Shown here: positions 1-8,187 of the stretch, in pieces | Layout of the letters: each line of letters begins with the position of its first letter | How positions within the stretch are numbered: position 1 is the stretch's first letter | Assembly: GCA_039831705.1 (NCBI GenBank) | Contig: JBDOMT010000021.1 | Coordinates: 1 to 35,112 of the forward strand | Length of the DNA: 35,112 bases | Direction: 5' to 3' | Origin: JAJRWS01 sp039831705 | GTDB lineage: Bacteria > Planctomycetota > Planctomycetia > Pirellulales > Lacipirellulaceae | Translations under genes and position numbers: made by a program | The notes under the pieces: model-generated | The model's database searches: none | Told to the model about the DNA's origin: nothing | What the model saw: only the letters and a program-made list of their open reading frames with translations

Positions 1-17
1 TTTTTCAAGCCGGCCAA

Positions 18-78
18 AAAAATGGGGCGTCCTCCGTTGCACTCGCTGCGCTCGTTCCACTACGAACGCCCCATTTTT
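18..78. repeat. Inverted repeat, 13-bp perfect arms
   Basis: The arm AAAAATGGGGCGT at 18-30 pairs exactly with ACGCCCCATTTTT at 66-78. The 35-nt interior contains a smaller hairpin, CGTTC (52-56) with GAACG (64-68), which competes with the outer stem. It resembles a dispersed palindromic element rather than a terminator, because A/T runs lie on both outer sides. The window begins just before it, so the element may extend further left. Confidence 0.6.
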
Positions 79-279
79 CCCCTTGCTGCTGAAACAGCTT
101 TTACAGAAACTACGTTACACTACCAGAAAACAGAGACAACAGAGAGTAACTTTCTCTGTTCCCTTATGTTCAAATGAATTCAGAGATGGACTATTTTATA
201 ATTGACAGTGGTGTTTCGCGGAATATTTGAGGGTTTTGGGGTTATAGGATAGGTTCTAAGTTCGACTTTTGCATTTTTC

Positions 280-376
280 CATGCTGGCAAATTGGACGGT
301 GCGATTTAGGTTAACGCGATTTTGGCTACACATCCTCCCTAACAACTCTCTACCAGCGAATAATCACCACGAAGGA
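280..376 (+). repeat. Dispersed repeat R, copy 1
   Basis: This segment aligns along its whole length with 14371-14466, with one single-base gap and a cluster of mismatches in the middle. Shared blocks include ATTGGAC, TTTTGGCTACACATCCTCCC and ACCAGCGAATAATCAC. No reading frame is conserved between the copies. Copy 1 runs directly into a CACGAAG inverted repeat, whereas copy 2 keeps only its first few bases (ACGAAG). Confidence 0.8.
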
Positions 377-502
377 CACGAAGAACAGGTATAAATAGAG
401 GCTTTTCACGACTTTACTGAGTCGTCGAACGCTTCTTGTTTCTCCGTGGTTAGCAAAGTGGTTATCCTTCTCTTTCCTTCGTGTTCTTCGTGGTTTTCGT
501 GG
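367..502. repeat. CACGAAG-type inverted repeat, copy 1
   Basis: The left arm at 367-387 carries tandem CACGAAG-like units and the right arm at about 476-502 carries the complementary TTCGTG units. The arms pair imperfectly around a loop of roughly 90 nt. A second element of the same type lies at 6733-6881. Confidence 0.7.
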
Positions 503-782
503 TCTTATTGTTGCAGTTTGAGGGTTTTTGTAACTCCTGCATTTCTATTGGGGTGTTTAAAATATCTCGCACTAACCCTTTTCCAGGGATTATCTTTGAA
601 ATGGTTTCTAAAAAGTGCATAACCTGAACTAAGTAAAATTATGAACATCGATGAAGTGGCGAATCATCTTGGGATGCATTGGGGGGTATCCCCCCAAACC
701 CCCTGTGTTTTTGTTTGGTCCCCCCATTGACAGTTTTTGAAATCCAGCTTGTAAGGATGAAAGTGGTTGTAACGCCAGGCAA

Positions 783-810
783 TTGACTTGTGCAAAACAC
801 AACCTATATT
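783..810 (+). promoter_or_regulatory. Candidate sigma-70-type promoter for flagellin
   Basis: TTGACT (783-788) and TATATT (805-810) are separated by 16 bp, close to the housekeeping consensus. Transcription would begin near 817 and give a leader of about 105 nt. No good sigma-28 match (TAAA with GCCGATAA) was seen, although that is the usual flagellin promoter class in many bacteria. Confidence 0.4.
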
Positions 811-850
811 TCTTCACTTACAAAATGCTTGACTCCCCGTAATACGTATG

Positions 851-900
851 TCTCTTCTTATAAAAAAGAGATGTGCACATTTTGCTCAGCAAAGTGAGCA
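851..900 (+). promoter_or_regulatory. Two hairpins in the flagellin leader
   Basis: TCTCTT (851-856) pairs with AAGAGA (866-871), and TGCTCA (883-888) pairs with TGAGCA (895-900). The second hairpin ends 7 bases before the GGGAG ribosome-binding site at 908-912. This position would suit control of mRNA stability or translation, but that role is inferred. Confidence 0.4.
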
Positions 901-921
901 TGTCTCCGGGAGTCTTATTCG

Positions 922-2331
922 ATGCTTGGTTCGGTTGAATTCAGTGGACTGTCGTCAGCGCAAATCGGTGCTCTGAATCGACTGCGCGAACTGAGTGGAT
1001 CGATTGAGAAGAATACCGAGCGTCTGACCACACTCAAACGGATCAACTCCGCCAAAGATGATCCTTCCGGCCTGGTTCAGGTTTCACAGTTGGAATCCGA
1101 ACTCATTGGCGCCGAGGCGGCCTTGGGAGGAATCACGCAGGCGAATTCGTTGCTGAGTACGGCCGATTCCGCAGCAGGAGATATTCTGACCCAACTGCAG
1201 GCAGCGCGAACTTTGGCGCTGGCCGCCGCTGACAGTTCGATCAGCGCCAAAGACCTGGCAGCCAAACAACTTGAATTGGACTCGGTGATCACAAGCATCG
1301 CCCAGCTATCCCGCGTAGAATACGGCTCCCGCCGATTGCTGGACGGTTCGACCAGTTTTTCCACCAGCGGTGTCAATTCGGCTCAAATTAGTGGGGTAAC
1401 TGTTACCAAGAAAAAGTCTGCCGACAATGTGGCCATCGCAATCAACGTCTCACAGGTAGCCTTACAGGCGACCGATACTTACGACAACTCCACTCCCCTG
1501 GCAGCCGATGCCACCATCACACTGTCCGGATCACGAGGCAGTTCGACGATCACGCTCAGTTCCGGCGCCACGACCCAAAATATCGTAGACGCGGTCAACG
1601 CCGAAACCTACCTCACCGGCATCACCACAGCGGTCAATGGTGCCGACGTAGATTTCACCAGTACCGAGTATGGCTCGGCAGCCACAATCAAAATTGATGT
1701 GGTGTCCGGTACGTTTGTCACTACGGGAAGCAACAGTGTCCAGGGGACTGACACTTTAGCCACGGTCAACGGCAAATCGGTGGTGGGCAATGGTACTACG
1801 TTGCGCGTAGTTTCGTCTGCGTATGGAATTGATGTCGAACTGGCCCCCGGGGTGTCAGGCAATTTGACCTCGTTTAATATCACCGGTGAAGGCCTTCAGT
1901 TTGTCATCGGTACGTCCGCTACCGACACTGCCCGATTTGGTGCACCTCGCCTGACGACCAGTAGTCTTGGCAATGGCACGGGCAAGATCTACTCACTGCA
2001 AAGCGACGGCACTAATTCGCTATCCGGCGGCAATGCGGCGACCGCAGTTCAAATCATCGACGATGCCATTTCCCAAACCACCCAAGCACAAACCCTCATC
2101 GGTTCGTTTCAGAAACATACGCTCGATTCTGCCTCCAGTTTGTTGACCAGTATTCAAAAAAACACGACCACCGCCCTTTCAGCAATTCAAGATGTCGACA
2201 TCGGGTTGGAAACTGCCCTGCTCGCCAACAATCAACTCCTACAGCAGGCGACCTTGGAGTCGCTAAAAATAAGCACTTTGAATAAGAGTAGCGTTCTAAA
2301 TACTTTGAAAACCATTGCCGCACGATTTTAG
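922..2331 (+). CDS. fliC: Flagellin
   Basis: This is the flagellar filament subunit, exported through the flagellar type III apparatus and polymerised outside the cell. The 469-aa product shows the flagellin plan. The N-terminal helical D0/D1 region (about 1-145) has the typical pattern of short hydrophobic heptads and the block RINSAKDDPSGL. A flagellin hook-IN-type motif follows at about 195-245 (ITLSGSRGSSTITLSSGA ... STEYGSAATI). The C-terminal helical region (about 385-469) ends in LLANNQLLQQATLESLKIS. The ATG has a GGGAG ribosome-binding site 9 bases upstream (908-912). A FliS-type chaperone gene lies 411 bp downstream on the same strand. The final residues (NTLKTIAARF) differ from the short LL-ending tail of enteric flagellin. 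A FlgL-type hook-filament junction protein is the alternative, but FliS as neighbour favours flagellin. Confidence 0.9.
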   Translation: MLGSVEFSGLSSAQIGALNRLRELSGSIEKNTERLTTLKRINSAKDDPSGLVQVSQLESELIGAEAALGGITQANSLLSTADSAAGDILTQLQAARTLALAAADSSISAKDLAAKQLELDSVITSIAQLSRVEYGSRRLLDGSTSFSTSGVNSAQISGVTVTKKKSADNVAIAINVSQVALQATDTYDNSTPLAADATITLSGSRGSSTITLSSGATTQNIVDAVNAETYLTGITTAVNGADVDFTSTEYGSAATIKIDVVSGTFVTTGSNSVQGTDTLATVNGKSVVGNGTTLRVVSSAYGIDVELAPGVSGNLTSFNITGEGLQFVIGTSATDTARFGAPRLTTSSLGNGTGKIYSLQSDGTNSLSGGNAATAVQIIDDAISQTTQAQTLIGSFQKHTLDSASSLLTSIQKNTTTALSAIQDVDIGLETALLANNQLLQQATLESLKISTLNKSSVLNTLKTIAARF

Positions 2332-2742
2332 GCTGTCGGTTTAACCAAATCACAATTCTCATCACTGCATAGTACTTTTCGATTTTTTAATCTTATCGTA
2401 ATCGAGACGCATCATGTCACCTCATTGAAACCTACTTAACCGATGCTCCGGTCGCAACTGAAGGTTGCGCCCGAATAGCCACTTGTCGTACTTGTTTTCA
2501 TCGTGTCGCGTACCGTAGCGCGTATCGTACTTGTCACTCCTTTTCACAACCCTTTTCTTTAGCAGTTCGTTAACACCCTTGTGGGCGGCCCTGCGCGCTC
2601 ATCAAAACTCGTCTATTGCAAATTTTCTGACCTGGTGCCATGTGGGCAGAACCACGAATTCCGTCGTTTGCGGGGGATTTTGTGCGAATTACCCCATTGA
2701 GTACAGGCAAATGATTCGTGACTTTTCTATAAGGAATGCGCC
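2332..2742. other. Intergenic gap between flagellin and fliS
   Basis: No real gene is supported. A small hairpin, CGCAAC (2453-2458) with GTTGCG (2464-2469), and two copies of TCGTACTTGT (near 2485 and 2525) are visible. A 121-codon frame starting at 2531 overlaps fliS in another frame and looks non-coding. The hairpin lacks a T run, so it is at best a weak terminator for flagellin. Confidence 0.5.
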
Positions 2743-3243
2743 ATGTCTGCACGACTTGCCTACCTGGAAACCCAAGTACTCACTGCTTCTCCGCCAAAAC
2801 TGCGACACTTACTTATCCAAGTCGCCTTGCGGACAGCCCAGAAAAGCCTGCAACATTGGACCAACCCACTTACCGAGGAGACGTCCCAAGCTTTGACCCA
2901 ATTACGGCAGGTACTCATCCAACTGTTGACCTCTCTTAACGAGGGAGAAGATGAGCCTAAATGTAATCTGCAAAGGGTCTACCTGTATCTATTTCAAACC
3001 GTCACGCAGGCCCAACTATCAGGAAATATAGAAAAAATCCGCGATGTAGTGAAAGTATTGGAAGTGGAAAACAACACTTGGCGGGTTCTGGCAGACCGAT
3101 ATGCTCATCGCAAAGTTGATGACCAGACATTCCAACCAACAAACGACTGTCCAAAAAGTTCACCAAAATCCTCACCTTGCATGGGCTATGCTCAAGATCA
3201 CAAAACGGTTACGCCTTCTGAAGGCCTTTGTTTAGTGGCTTAG
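2743..3243 (+). CDS. fliS: Flagellar export chaperone FliS
   Basis: FliS binds the C-terminal helix of flagellin in the cytoplasm and keeps it unpolymerised until export. The 166-aa product begins MSARLAYLETQVLTASPPKL. This matches the usual FliS opening, in which YLETQVLTASP-type residues precede the first long helix. Helix-rich sequence continues to about residue 125 (VYLYLFQTVTQAQLSGNIEKIRDVVKVL is the helix 3/4 region). The last 40 residues are polar, serine/lysine-rich and probably disordered, longer than in most FliS proteins. An AAGGA site at 2731-2735 sits 7 bases before the ATG and fixes the start. The gene follows flagellin on the same strand and ends just before a hairpin terminator. 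The call rests on family pattern and neighbourhood. Confidence 0.85.
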   Translation: MSARLAYLETQVLTASPPKLRHLLIQVALRTAQKSLQHWTNPLTEETSQALTQLRQVLIQLLTSLNEGEDEPKCNLQRVYLYLFQTVTQAQLSGNIEKIRDVVKVLEVENNTWRVLADRYAHRKVDDQTFQPTNDCPKSSPKSSPCMGYAQDHKTVTPSEGLCLVA

Positions 3244-3283
3244 TACTTCAGCGCAGAGTTGAGAGGGTAAGACTTTTTCAGAA

Positions 3284-3317
3284 AACCGCTAATTAACACT
3301 ACTGAGCGGTTCTTTTT
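3284..3317. terminator. Hairpin terminator after fliS, possibly bidirectional
   Basis: AACCGCT (3284-3290) pairs with AGCGGTT (3305-3311) around a 14-nt loop and is followed by CTTTTTT. On the minus strand the same stem is followed by TTCTGAAAAA, without a clean T run. It would serve fliS best and could help end the converging RND gene. Confidence 0.6.
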
Positions 3318-3386
3318 TAACTTAACCCTGAGCAGTAGTATTAGGGACAGCAGAAAAATGACTTACTGACTTTCAATGGCGGTCCC

Positions 3387-6300
3387 TTAGCTAACTTTAT
3401 CCGCTGGAGCTGCTGTTGACTCGGCCTTAGCTTGAGGGCCGCCCGATAGCCATTCCGACATTGTTTGCACGATGACGTAGAAAACGGGTACTAAAAAGAT
3501 ACCCAATACCGTCGAAGCACTCATACCGCCAAAGACAGCCGTGCCCAAGGCGCGGCGTGAGGCAGAACCAGCGCCACTGGCGATGACCAGCGGAATGACG
3601 CCCAGGATAAACGAAAACGCGGTCATTAAGATGGCACGGAAACGAAGGCGAGACGCTTCGAGGGCCGCTTCGACGATGGAAAGGCCCCCTTCTTCATGTC
3701 GTTCCTTGGCAAACTCCACGATCAGAATGGCTACTTTGGCTGACAAGCCAATCAACAACACCAAGCCGATCTGCGTATAGATATTGTTGTCATAGCTGCG
3801 CGCCCAGGTCGCCACCAGGGCTCCCAAAATGGCCAGGGGAACGGAAAAAAGAACCGCGAGCGGAATGGACCAGCTCTCGTACTGAGCAGCGAGAAACAGA
3901 TACACGAACAAAATGGCCATGGTAAAGATAATCGGTGTTTGGCTACCCGCTTTGAGCTGCTGAAAGATCGTGCCCGACCACTGGTAGCCCATTGCCGCAG
4001 GCATTGATCGGGTGGCCAGGGCATCCATTGCGGTCACCGCCTGGCCTTCACTGTAGCCGGGCGCTCCCTCACCGGTAATGGTTGCCGAAGGGTACGCGTT
4101 GAACCGGTAGACCGTTTTCGGGCCGGCCGTATCCCGCACTGAAATCAGGGTGCCAAGGGGTACCATCTCACCAGCCGCGTTGCGAACCCGCAGTCGACCA
4201 ATATCTTCAACCTGGCTGCGAAAACGGGCAGCCGCCTGAATCAGCACCTTGTAGGTGCGACCGAATTTATTGAAGTCGTTCACGTAAGCCGATCCGAGCG
4301 CAGCCTGCAGGGTGCTGAAGATCGATTGCAGCGGTACGTTCATTTTTTTGGCTTTGACCCGATCGACATCGACAAACAACTGGGGTACCTGGGCCCGAAA
4401 GTTGTTGTTCATACGATTGAGCACCGGATCCTGGTTGCCTGCCTGCACGATGTCGTTGGCAACAGCTTCCAATTGCACTACCCCTGCAGCACCCCGATCC
4501 TGCAGTTGGAATTCAAAGCCACCCGCCTGTCCCAGGCCGGTGATGGGCGGTGGCGGAAAGGCCAGACAAATGGCCTGCTGGATCTTGTTGAATTTTTCTT
4601 GCAGGCTACGGACGATGGCAAATGCATGCTCGCTTGGGTCGGGCCGTTGCTCCCACGGTTTGAGTACTACGAACAGAGTGCTGGCGTTGGTGGTGGCCAG
4701 GCTGTCCAGGGCCGCATACCCGGCAATGCCAATCACATCGGCGACACCGGGTGTCTCCCGGGCTATTTTCGTGATTTCATCGGTGACCTGTTGGCTCCGC
4801 TCAAGGGTGGCTCCGTCGGGGAGCTGGGCATTGACAATGACATAACCCTGATCCTCATTGGGCAAAAAGCCGCCCGGAATGAGCCCGAACAGATAGACCA
4901 TCAGTGCCACCATGCCGACAAATAACATTCCACTGACCAGCGTATGGCGGACCATAACTCCCACGATTTTCTGGTAGATTCCGGTGGAAAAATCCATTCC
5001 TTTATTAAACGCAGTGAACAGCAACCCTCGCTTTTTAGGAGAAGGCCGCAACAACACGCCACACAGGGCCGGGCTGAGGGTTAACGCGTTGATCGAGGAG
5101 ATCACCGTGGCCGTGGCAATCGTCAGGGCGAACTGGCTGTAGAGTCTTCCGGTGATGCCACCCATCATGGCAGTCGGCACAAACACGGCCAGCAACACCA
5201 GCGTGGTGGCAATGACCGGTCCGGTCACCTGCAGCATGCTCTTGGCGGTCGCCTCTTTGGCGGACAGACCTTCGTCGTCAATAATGCGCAAGGTATTCTC
5301 AACCACGACAATCGCATCGTCGACAACGATACCAATCACCAGCACGATGCCAAACAGAGAGATGGTATTGATCGAAATACCCATCAGCATCATCACGCCG
5401 AAGGTGCCAATCAGCGAAACAGGAATGGTCGCGGCCGGAATCAGCGTAGTGCGGAAGTCTTGCAAGAACACATAGACCGTGAAGACCACAAGTACCACAG
5501 CGACAAACAGTGTTTCGACCACATCGGCGATCGAAGCGCGAACGAACATCGTCGTATCGTAGGCAATTTGGTAGTCGAGGCCCTTGGGAAAACTCTTTTT
5601 TAGCCGTACCATCTCGGCTTGAATACCGTCGGCAATGTTCAGGGAATTCGCGCCCGGGAGTTGATAGATTGCCAGTGCAATCGAGGGGGCCTGATTCAGT
5701 TCGACCGACCAATTGTAGCTCTGAGCACCCAATTCCACCTCGGCAATGTCGCGCATCCGTACAGCCCGCCCGCCCTCGCCCACCTTGACAATCATGTCGG
5801 CGAATTCTTCCGGGTCGGTCAGGCGGCCCAGCGTGCTAACGGTGTACTGAAATTGCTGGCCTGGCGCGGCCGGTTCGCCACCGATTTGCCCGGCAGCCAC
5901 CTGAACATTCTGTTCGCTGATCGCCTCGACCACATCCATGGTGGTGAGGCCAACCGCCATCAGTCGGTTGGGATCGATCCAGAAGCGAATCCCGTAGTCC
6001 CTGGCCCCCATCACATCGACCTTGCCAACACCCGGAATTCGGGCCAGCACATCCTTGACCTGGGCCGAAGCGTAGTTGCTGATCACCAATTCGTCGTTAA
6101 AGTACTTTCCGGTCTGGGGATCTTTGTCCGAAATCATGTTGACCATCAACACCATAGCGGTCGACCGCTTCTCGGTTTTGACACCCTCCTGCTTCACCTC
6201 TTCGGGCAGTTTCGGCTGGGCGATGGAGACTCGGTTTTGCACCAGTACCGTGGCCATGTCGATGTCGGTGCCAACTGCGAAGGTGACCGTGAGTTCGTAT

Positions 6301-6563
6301 TTACCATCGTCCGAACTCTTGGACGACATGTAAATCATGTCTTCGACCCCGTTGACCTCTTCTTCGATAACCTGGGCAACCGTCTGCGCAACCACCTGAG
6401 CGCTGGCACCCCGGTAGGTAGTCGATACGGAAACCGTGGGAGGCGTGATATCGGGAGTCTGCTCAATCGGCAAGATCGGAATAGTAATGCCGCCGGCAAT
6501 GACGATTACGATCGATACGACCGAAGCGAAGATCGGATGGTAGATGAAAAAGCGGCTGAACAT
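3387..6563 (-). CDS. RND efflux pump inner-membrane subunit (HAE1, AcrB/MexB type)
   Basis: This is a proton-driven trimeric exporter of hydrophobic and amphiphilic compounds, working with a periplasmic adaptor and an outer-membrane channel. At 1058 aa it has full family length, with twelve predicted membrane segments and two large periplasmic loops after segments 1 and 7. It opens MFSRFFIYHPIFASVVSIV, typical of HAE1 pumps. The proton relay is intact: two adjacent aspartates at 415-416 in segment 4 (GIVVDDAIVVVEN) and a lysine in segment 10 (LLIGLSAKVAILIVEFA). The sequence GLGQAGGFEFQLQDRG in the second loop is also typical. The adaptor gene lies upstream on the same strand, but 379 bp of repeat-bearing DNA separates them, more than usual for such operons. 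No TolC-like channel gene is in the window. Substrate cannot be told from sequence alone. Confidence 0.95.
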   Translation of the reverse strand: MFSRFFIYHPIFASVVSIVIVIAGGITIPILPIEQTPDITPPTVSVSTTYRGASAQVVAQTVAQVIEEEVNGVEDMIYMSSKSSDDGKYELTVTFAVGTDIDMATVLVQNRVSIAQPKLPEEVKQEGVKTEKRSTAMVLMVNMISDKDPQTGKYFNDELVISNYASAQVKDVLARIPGVGKVDVMGARDYGIRFWIDPNRLMAVGLTTMDVVEAISEQNVQVAAGQIGGEPAAPGQQFQYTVSTLGRLTDPEEFADMIVKVGEGGRAVRMRDIAEVELGAQSYNWSVELNQAPSIALAIYQLPGANSLNIADGIQAEMVRLKKSFPKGLDYQIAYDTTMFVRASIADVVETLFVAVVLVVFTVYVFLQDFRTTLIPAATIPVSLIGTFGVMMLMGISINTISLFGIVLVIGIVVDDAIVVVENTLRIIDDEGLSAKEATAKSMLQVTGPVIATTLVLLAVFVPTAMMGGITGRLYSQFALTIATATVISSINALTLSPALCGVLLRPSPKKRGLLFTAFNKGMDFSTGIYQKIVGVMVRHTLVSGMLFVGMVALMVYLFGLIPGGFLPNEDQGYVIVNAQLPDGATLERSQQVTDEITKIARETPGVADVIGIAGYAALDSLATTNASTLFVVLKPWEQRPDPSEHAFAIVRSLQEKFNKIQQAICLAFPPPPITGLGQAGGFEFQLQDRGAAGVVQLEAVANDIVQAGNQDPVLNRMNNNFRAQVPQLFVDVDRVKAKKMNVPLQSIFSTLQAALGSAYVNDFNKFGRTYKVLIQAAARFRSQVEDIGRLRVRNAAGEMVPLGTLISVRDTAGPKTVYRFNAYPSATITGEGAPGYSEGQAVTAMDALATRSMPAAMGYQWSGTIFQQLKAGSQTPIIFTMAILFVYLFLAAQYESWSIPLAVLFSVPLAILGALVATWARSYDNNIYTQIGLVLLIGLSAKVAILIVEFAKERHEEGGLSIVEAALEASRLRFRAILMTAFSFILGVIPLVIASGAGSASRRALGTAVFGGMSASTVLGIFLVPVFYVIVQTMSEWLSGGPQAKAESTAAPADKVS

Positions 6564-6942
6564 GGGTGCGTCGCTAGGTATCTTTCTGCAGGATTACTAC
6601 CGTCATCTTCAGGAAACGGGCGATTATTGTGGAGTTTCTTTATGTGAGCATTTTAGTAGTACTGAGCCACGTAGGTGAGCGATAACACGCATAAATCTTA
6701 CCATGACATTTAATTGCGACCAATAAATTCCACCACGAAGAACACGAAGAGCACGAAGGAAATTAAGAGGATTCAGGAGAATATTTTGGATCCTGATTTT
6801 GAAGCCTGGAGAAATTGAGAGTCGTACCCATCCTCGAAGTTTCAGTTTTTCAACCCTTCGTGTCCTTCGTGCTCTTCGTGGTAATACTTTGTTGTTAAGC
6901 TGTTGTTTGGCAAATACTTAACCGTGCTAGCGCTGGCGTATG
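6564..6942. other. Gap between adaptor and pump genes holding an inserted repeat
   Basis: No gene is supported. Most of the gap is the CACGAAG inverted repeat at 6733-6881. Adaptor and pump genes are usually nearly contiguous, so the repeat may have entered an existing operon; this is inference. Confidence 0.6.
6733..6881. repeat. CACGAAG-type inverted repeat, copy 2
   Basis: The left arm at 6733-6760 and the right arm at 6854-6881 are 28 nt each and pair at all but about two positions. Each arm is built of three or four CACGAAG-like units. The interior of about 93 nt shows no similarity to that of the copy at 367-502, so only the arms define the family. Confidence 0.75.
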
Positions 6943-8145
6943 CTAGGGGGTCGGCACTTGCTCTTCCTCTTGTGGGTTCTCTTGCACAGCCTCATCTTTG
7001 GATTCAGCCACTTCCTGCTCAGCTCTAACAGGCCCTTTCTCTGCTCTGACAGGTAAGCCTGGTCGGGCCCGCTGTAGCCCTTCAACGATGTAGGTGTCCT
7101 CTGCAGTCAGGCCTTCCTGGATGACTCGCAGGTTATCTTGCATGGACCCCAGTTCGACATACCGTAGTTCCACCAGATTATCTTTGCCGATGACCAGCAC
7201 GTATTTGCCACTCATGTCGGTACCGATGGCCCGTTCTTCCACCAGCACGGCATTCGGGCGGACCTTTCGGGGAACCCGCAGGCGGGCAAACATGCCGGGA
7301 GTCAGTTTCAGGTCTGAGTTAGGAAATGTTCCGCGCACCAAGATGGTTCCTGTGCCGGAGTCGATTTCGTTGTCGAGGAAATCGATCGCACCTGCGAACG
7401 GAAAATCCTTATCGTTTTGCCTGCCCAGAAAAATGGGCGTATCTTCTTCGGTGTCTCTCTTGCGAGTACCACCGCGCTGGTCAAGGATTTTAAGATACGT
7501 CCTCTCATTCAGGTCGAAGTAGGCGTGAATCGGGTCGAGGCGAATCACATTGGCTAGCAAAGTCTTTTGGATTCCACCGACCAAGTTACCTGCGTCGACC
7601 AGGTTACGATCGATACGGCCTTCGATCGGCGAGTGGATGGTGGTGTAGTCGAGCTGAATCTGGGCCTCCTCGACCTGGGCTTCGGCGCCGGAGATGGCCG
7701 CCTCCGCCTGGCTGAGTTCCGCAATCATGACATCCAGTTCTTGTTGGCTGATCGCCCGTTTATCAATCAATTGACGGCCACGGGCAATATTGGCCTGAGC
7801 CAGCTTAAGCGCTGCCTGGTGCGATTCCAAATTAGCCTGAGCACTATGGAGGATGGCCTGAAATGGCCGCTGTTCGATAACAAACAGCAACTGATTTTGG
7901 GTGATGTCGTCGGAATCTTCAAATAATTTTTGTTCGAGGTAACCTTGCACACGAGCGCGTATTTCCACCCGTTCGACCGCTTCGGTTCGTCCGGTAAACT
8001 CAAAGAAAAGCTGGACGTCTTTTTGGATCGGGTGGGCAACCGTCACCTTTGGTGGCTCTGGCGGAGGTGCGGAGACCGGCTTGGAACAGCCCCAGAGAGT
8101 CAACAACAGGCCGGCAGATGAAAACAGGCGGATCATAGGAGTCAT
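6943..8145 (-). CDS. RND efflux periplasmic adaptor lipoprotein (AcrA/MexA type)
   Basis: The membrane fusion protein links the RND pump to an outer-membrane channel. The 400-aa product begins with a short signal peptide ending in the lipobox LWGC, with Cys20 as the expected lipidation site. A beta-barrel/lipoyl part follows (VEIRARVQGYLEQKLFEDSDDITQNQLLFVIEQRPF). A coiled-coil hairpin covers about 95-165 (ANLESHQAALKLAQANIARGRQL onward), and the returning lipoyl half reads IDYTTIHSPIEGRIDRNLVDAGNLVG-like. The C-terminal 40 residues are Glu/Pro-rich and probably unstructured. The ATG at 8145 is used; an in-frame ATG three codons later is also possible. The partner pump gene lies downstream at 3387-6563. 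The rhomboid gene ends 42 bp upstream, so the two may be cotranscribed. Confidence 0.93.
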   Translation of the reverse strand: MTPMIRLFSSAGLLLTLWGCSKPVSAPPPEPPKVTVAHPIQKDVQLFFEFTGRTEAVERVEIRARVQGYLEQKLFEDSDDITQNQLLFVIEQRPFQAILHSAQANLESHQAALKLAQANIARGRQLIDKRAISQQELDVMIAELSQAEAAISGAEAQVEEAQIQLDYTTIHSPIEGRIDRNLVDAGNLVGGIQKTLLANVIRLDPIHAYFDLNERTYLKILDQRGGTRKRDTEEDTPIFLGRQNDKDFPFAGAIDFLDNEIDSGTGTILVRGTFPNSDLKLTPGMFARLRVPRKVRPNAVLVEERAIGTDMSGKYVLVIGKDNLVELRYVELGSMQDNLRVIQEGLTAEDTYIVEGLQRARPGLPVRAEKGPVRAEQEVAESKDEAVQENPQEEEQVPTP

Positions 8146-8187
8146 GGTAATCGCTTACTGTCTAGCTGGCCAGCAGAAAAATGCGGG

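Larger units (their letters stand above)
1..921. other. Intergenic region rich in repeats, upstream of flagellin
   Basis: I find no convincing gene here. The stretch holds an inverted repeat at 18-78, the first copy of a roughly 96-bp dispersed repeat (280-376), a CACGAAG-type inverted repeat (367-502), a G6/C6 palindrome (679-697, arms TTGGGGGG and CCCCCCAA around TAT), and then the probable flagellin promoter and leader from 783 onward. A 62-codon minus-strand frame across 629-817 runs through the G/C palindrome and shows no domain, so I leave it out. Confidence 0.7.

Noticed and set aside
629..817. 62-codon minus-strand frame before flagellin
   Set aside because: It reads through the G6/C6 palindrome and overlaps the likely flagellin promoter; no domain or start signal.
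2531..2896. 121-codon plus-strand frame between flagellin and fliS
   Set aside because: It overlaps fliS in another frame, has no ribosome-binding site, no family likeness, and an erratic Cys/Pro/His-rich composition.
5619..6647. 342-codon frame antisense to the RND pump gene
   Set aside because: The opposite strand encodes a full-length RND pump with intact motifs; the frame is a by-product of its codon pattern.
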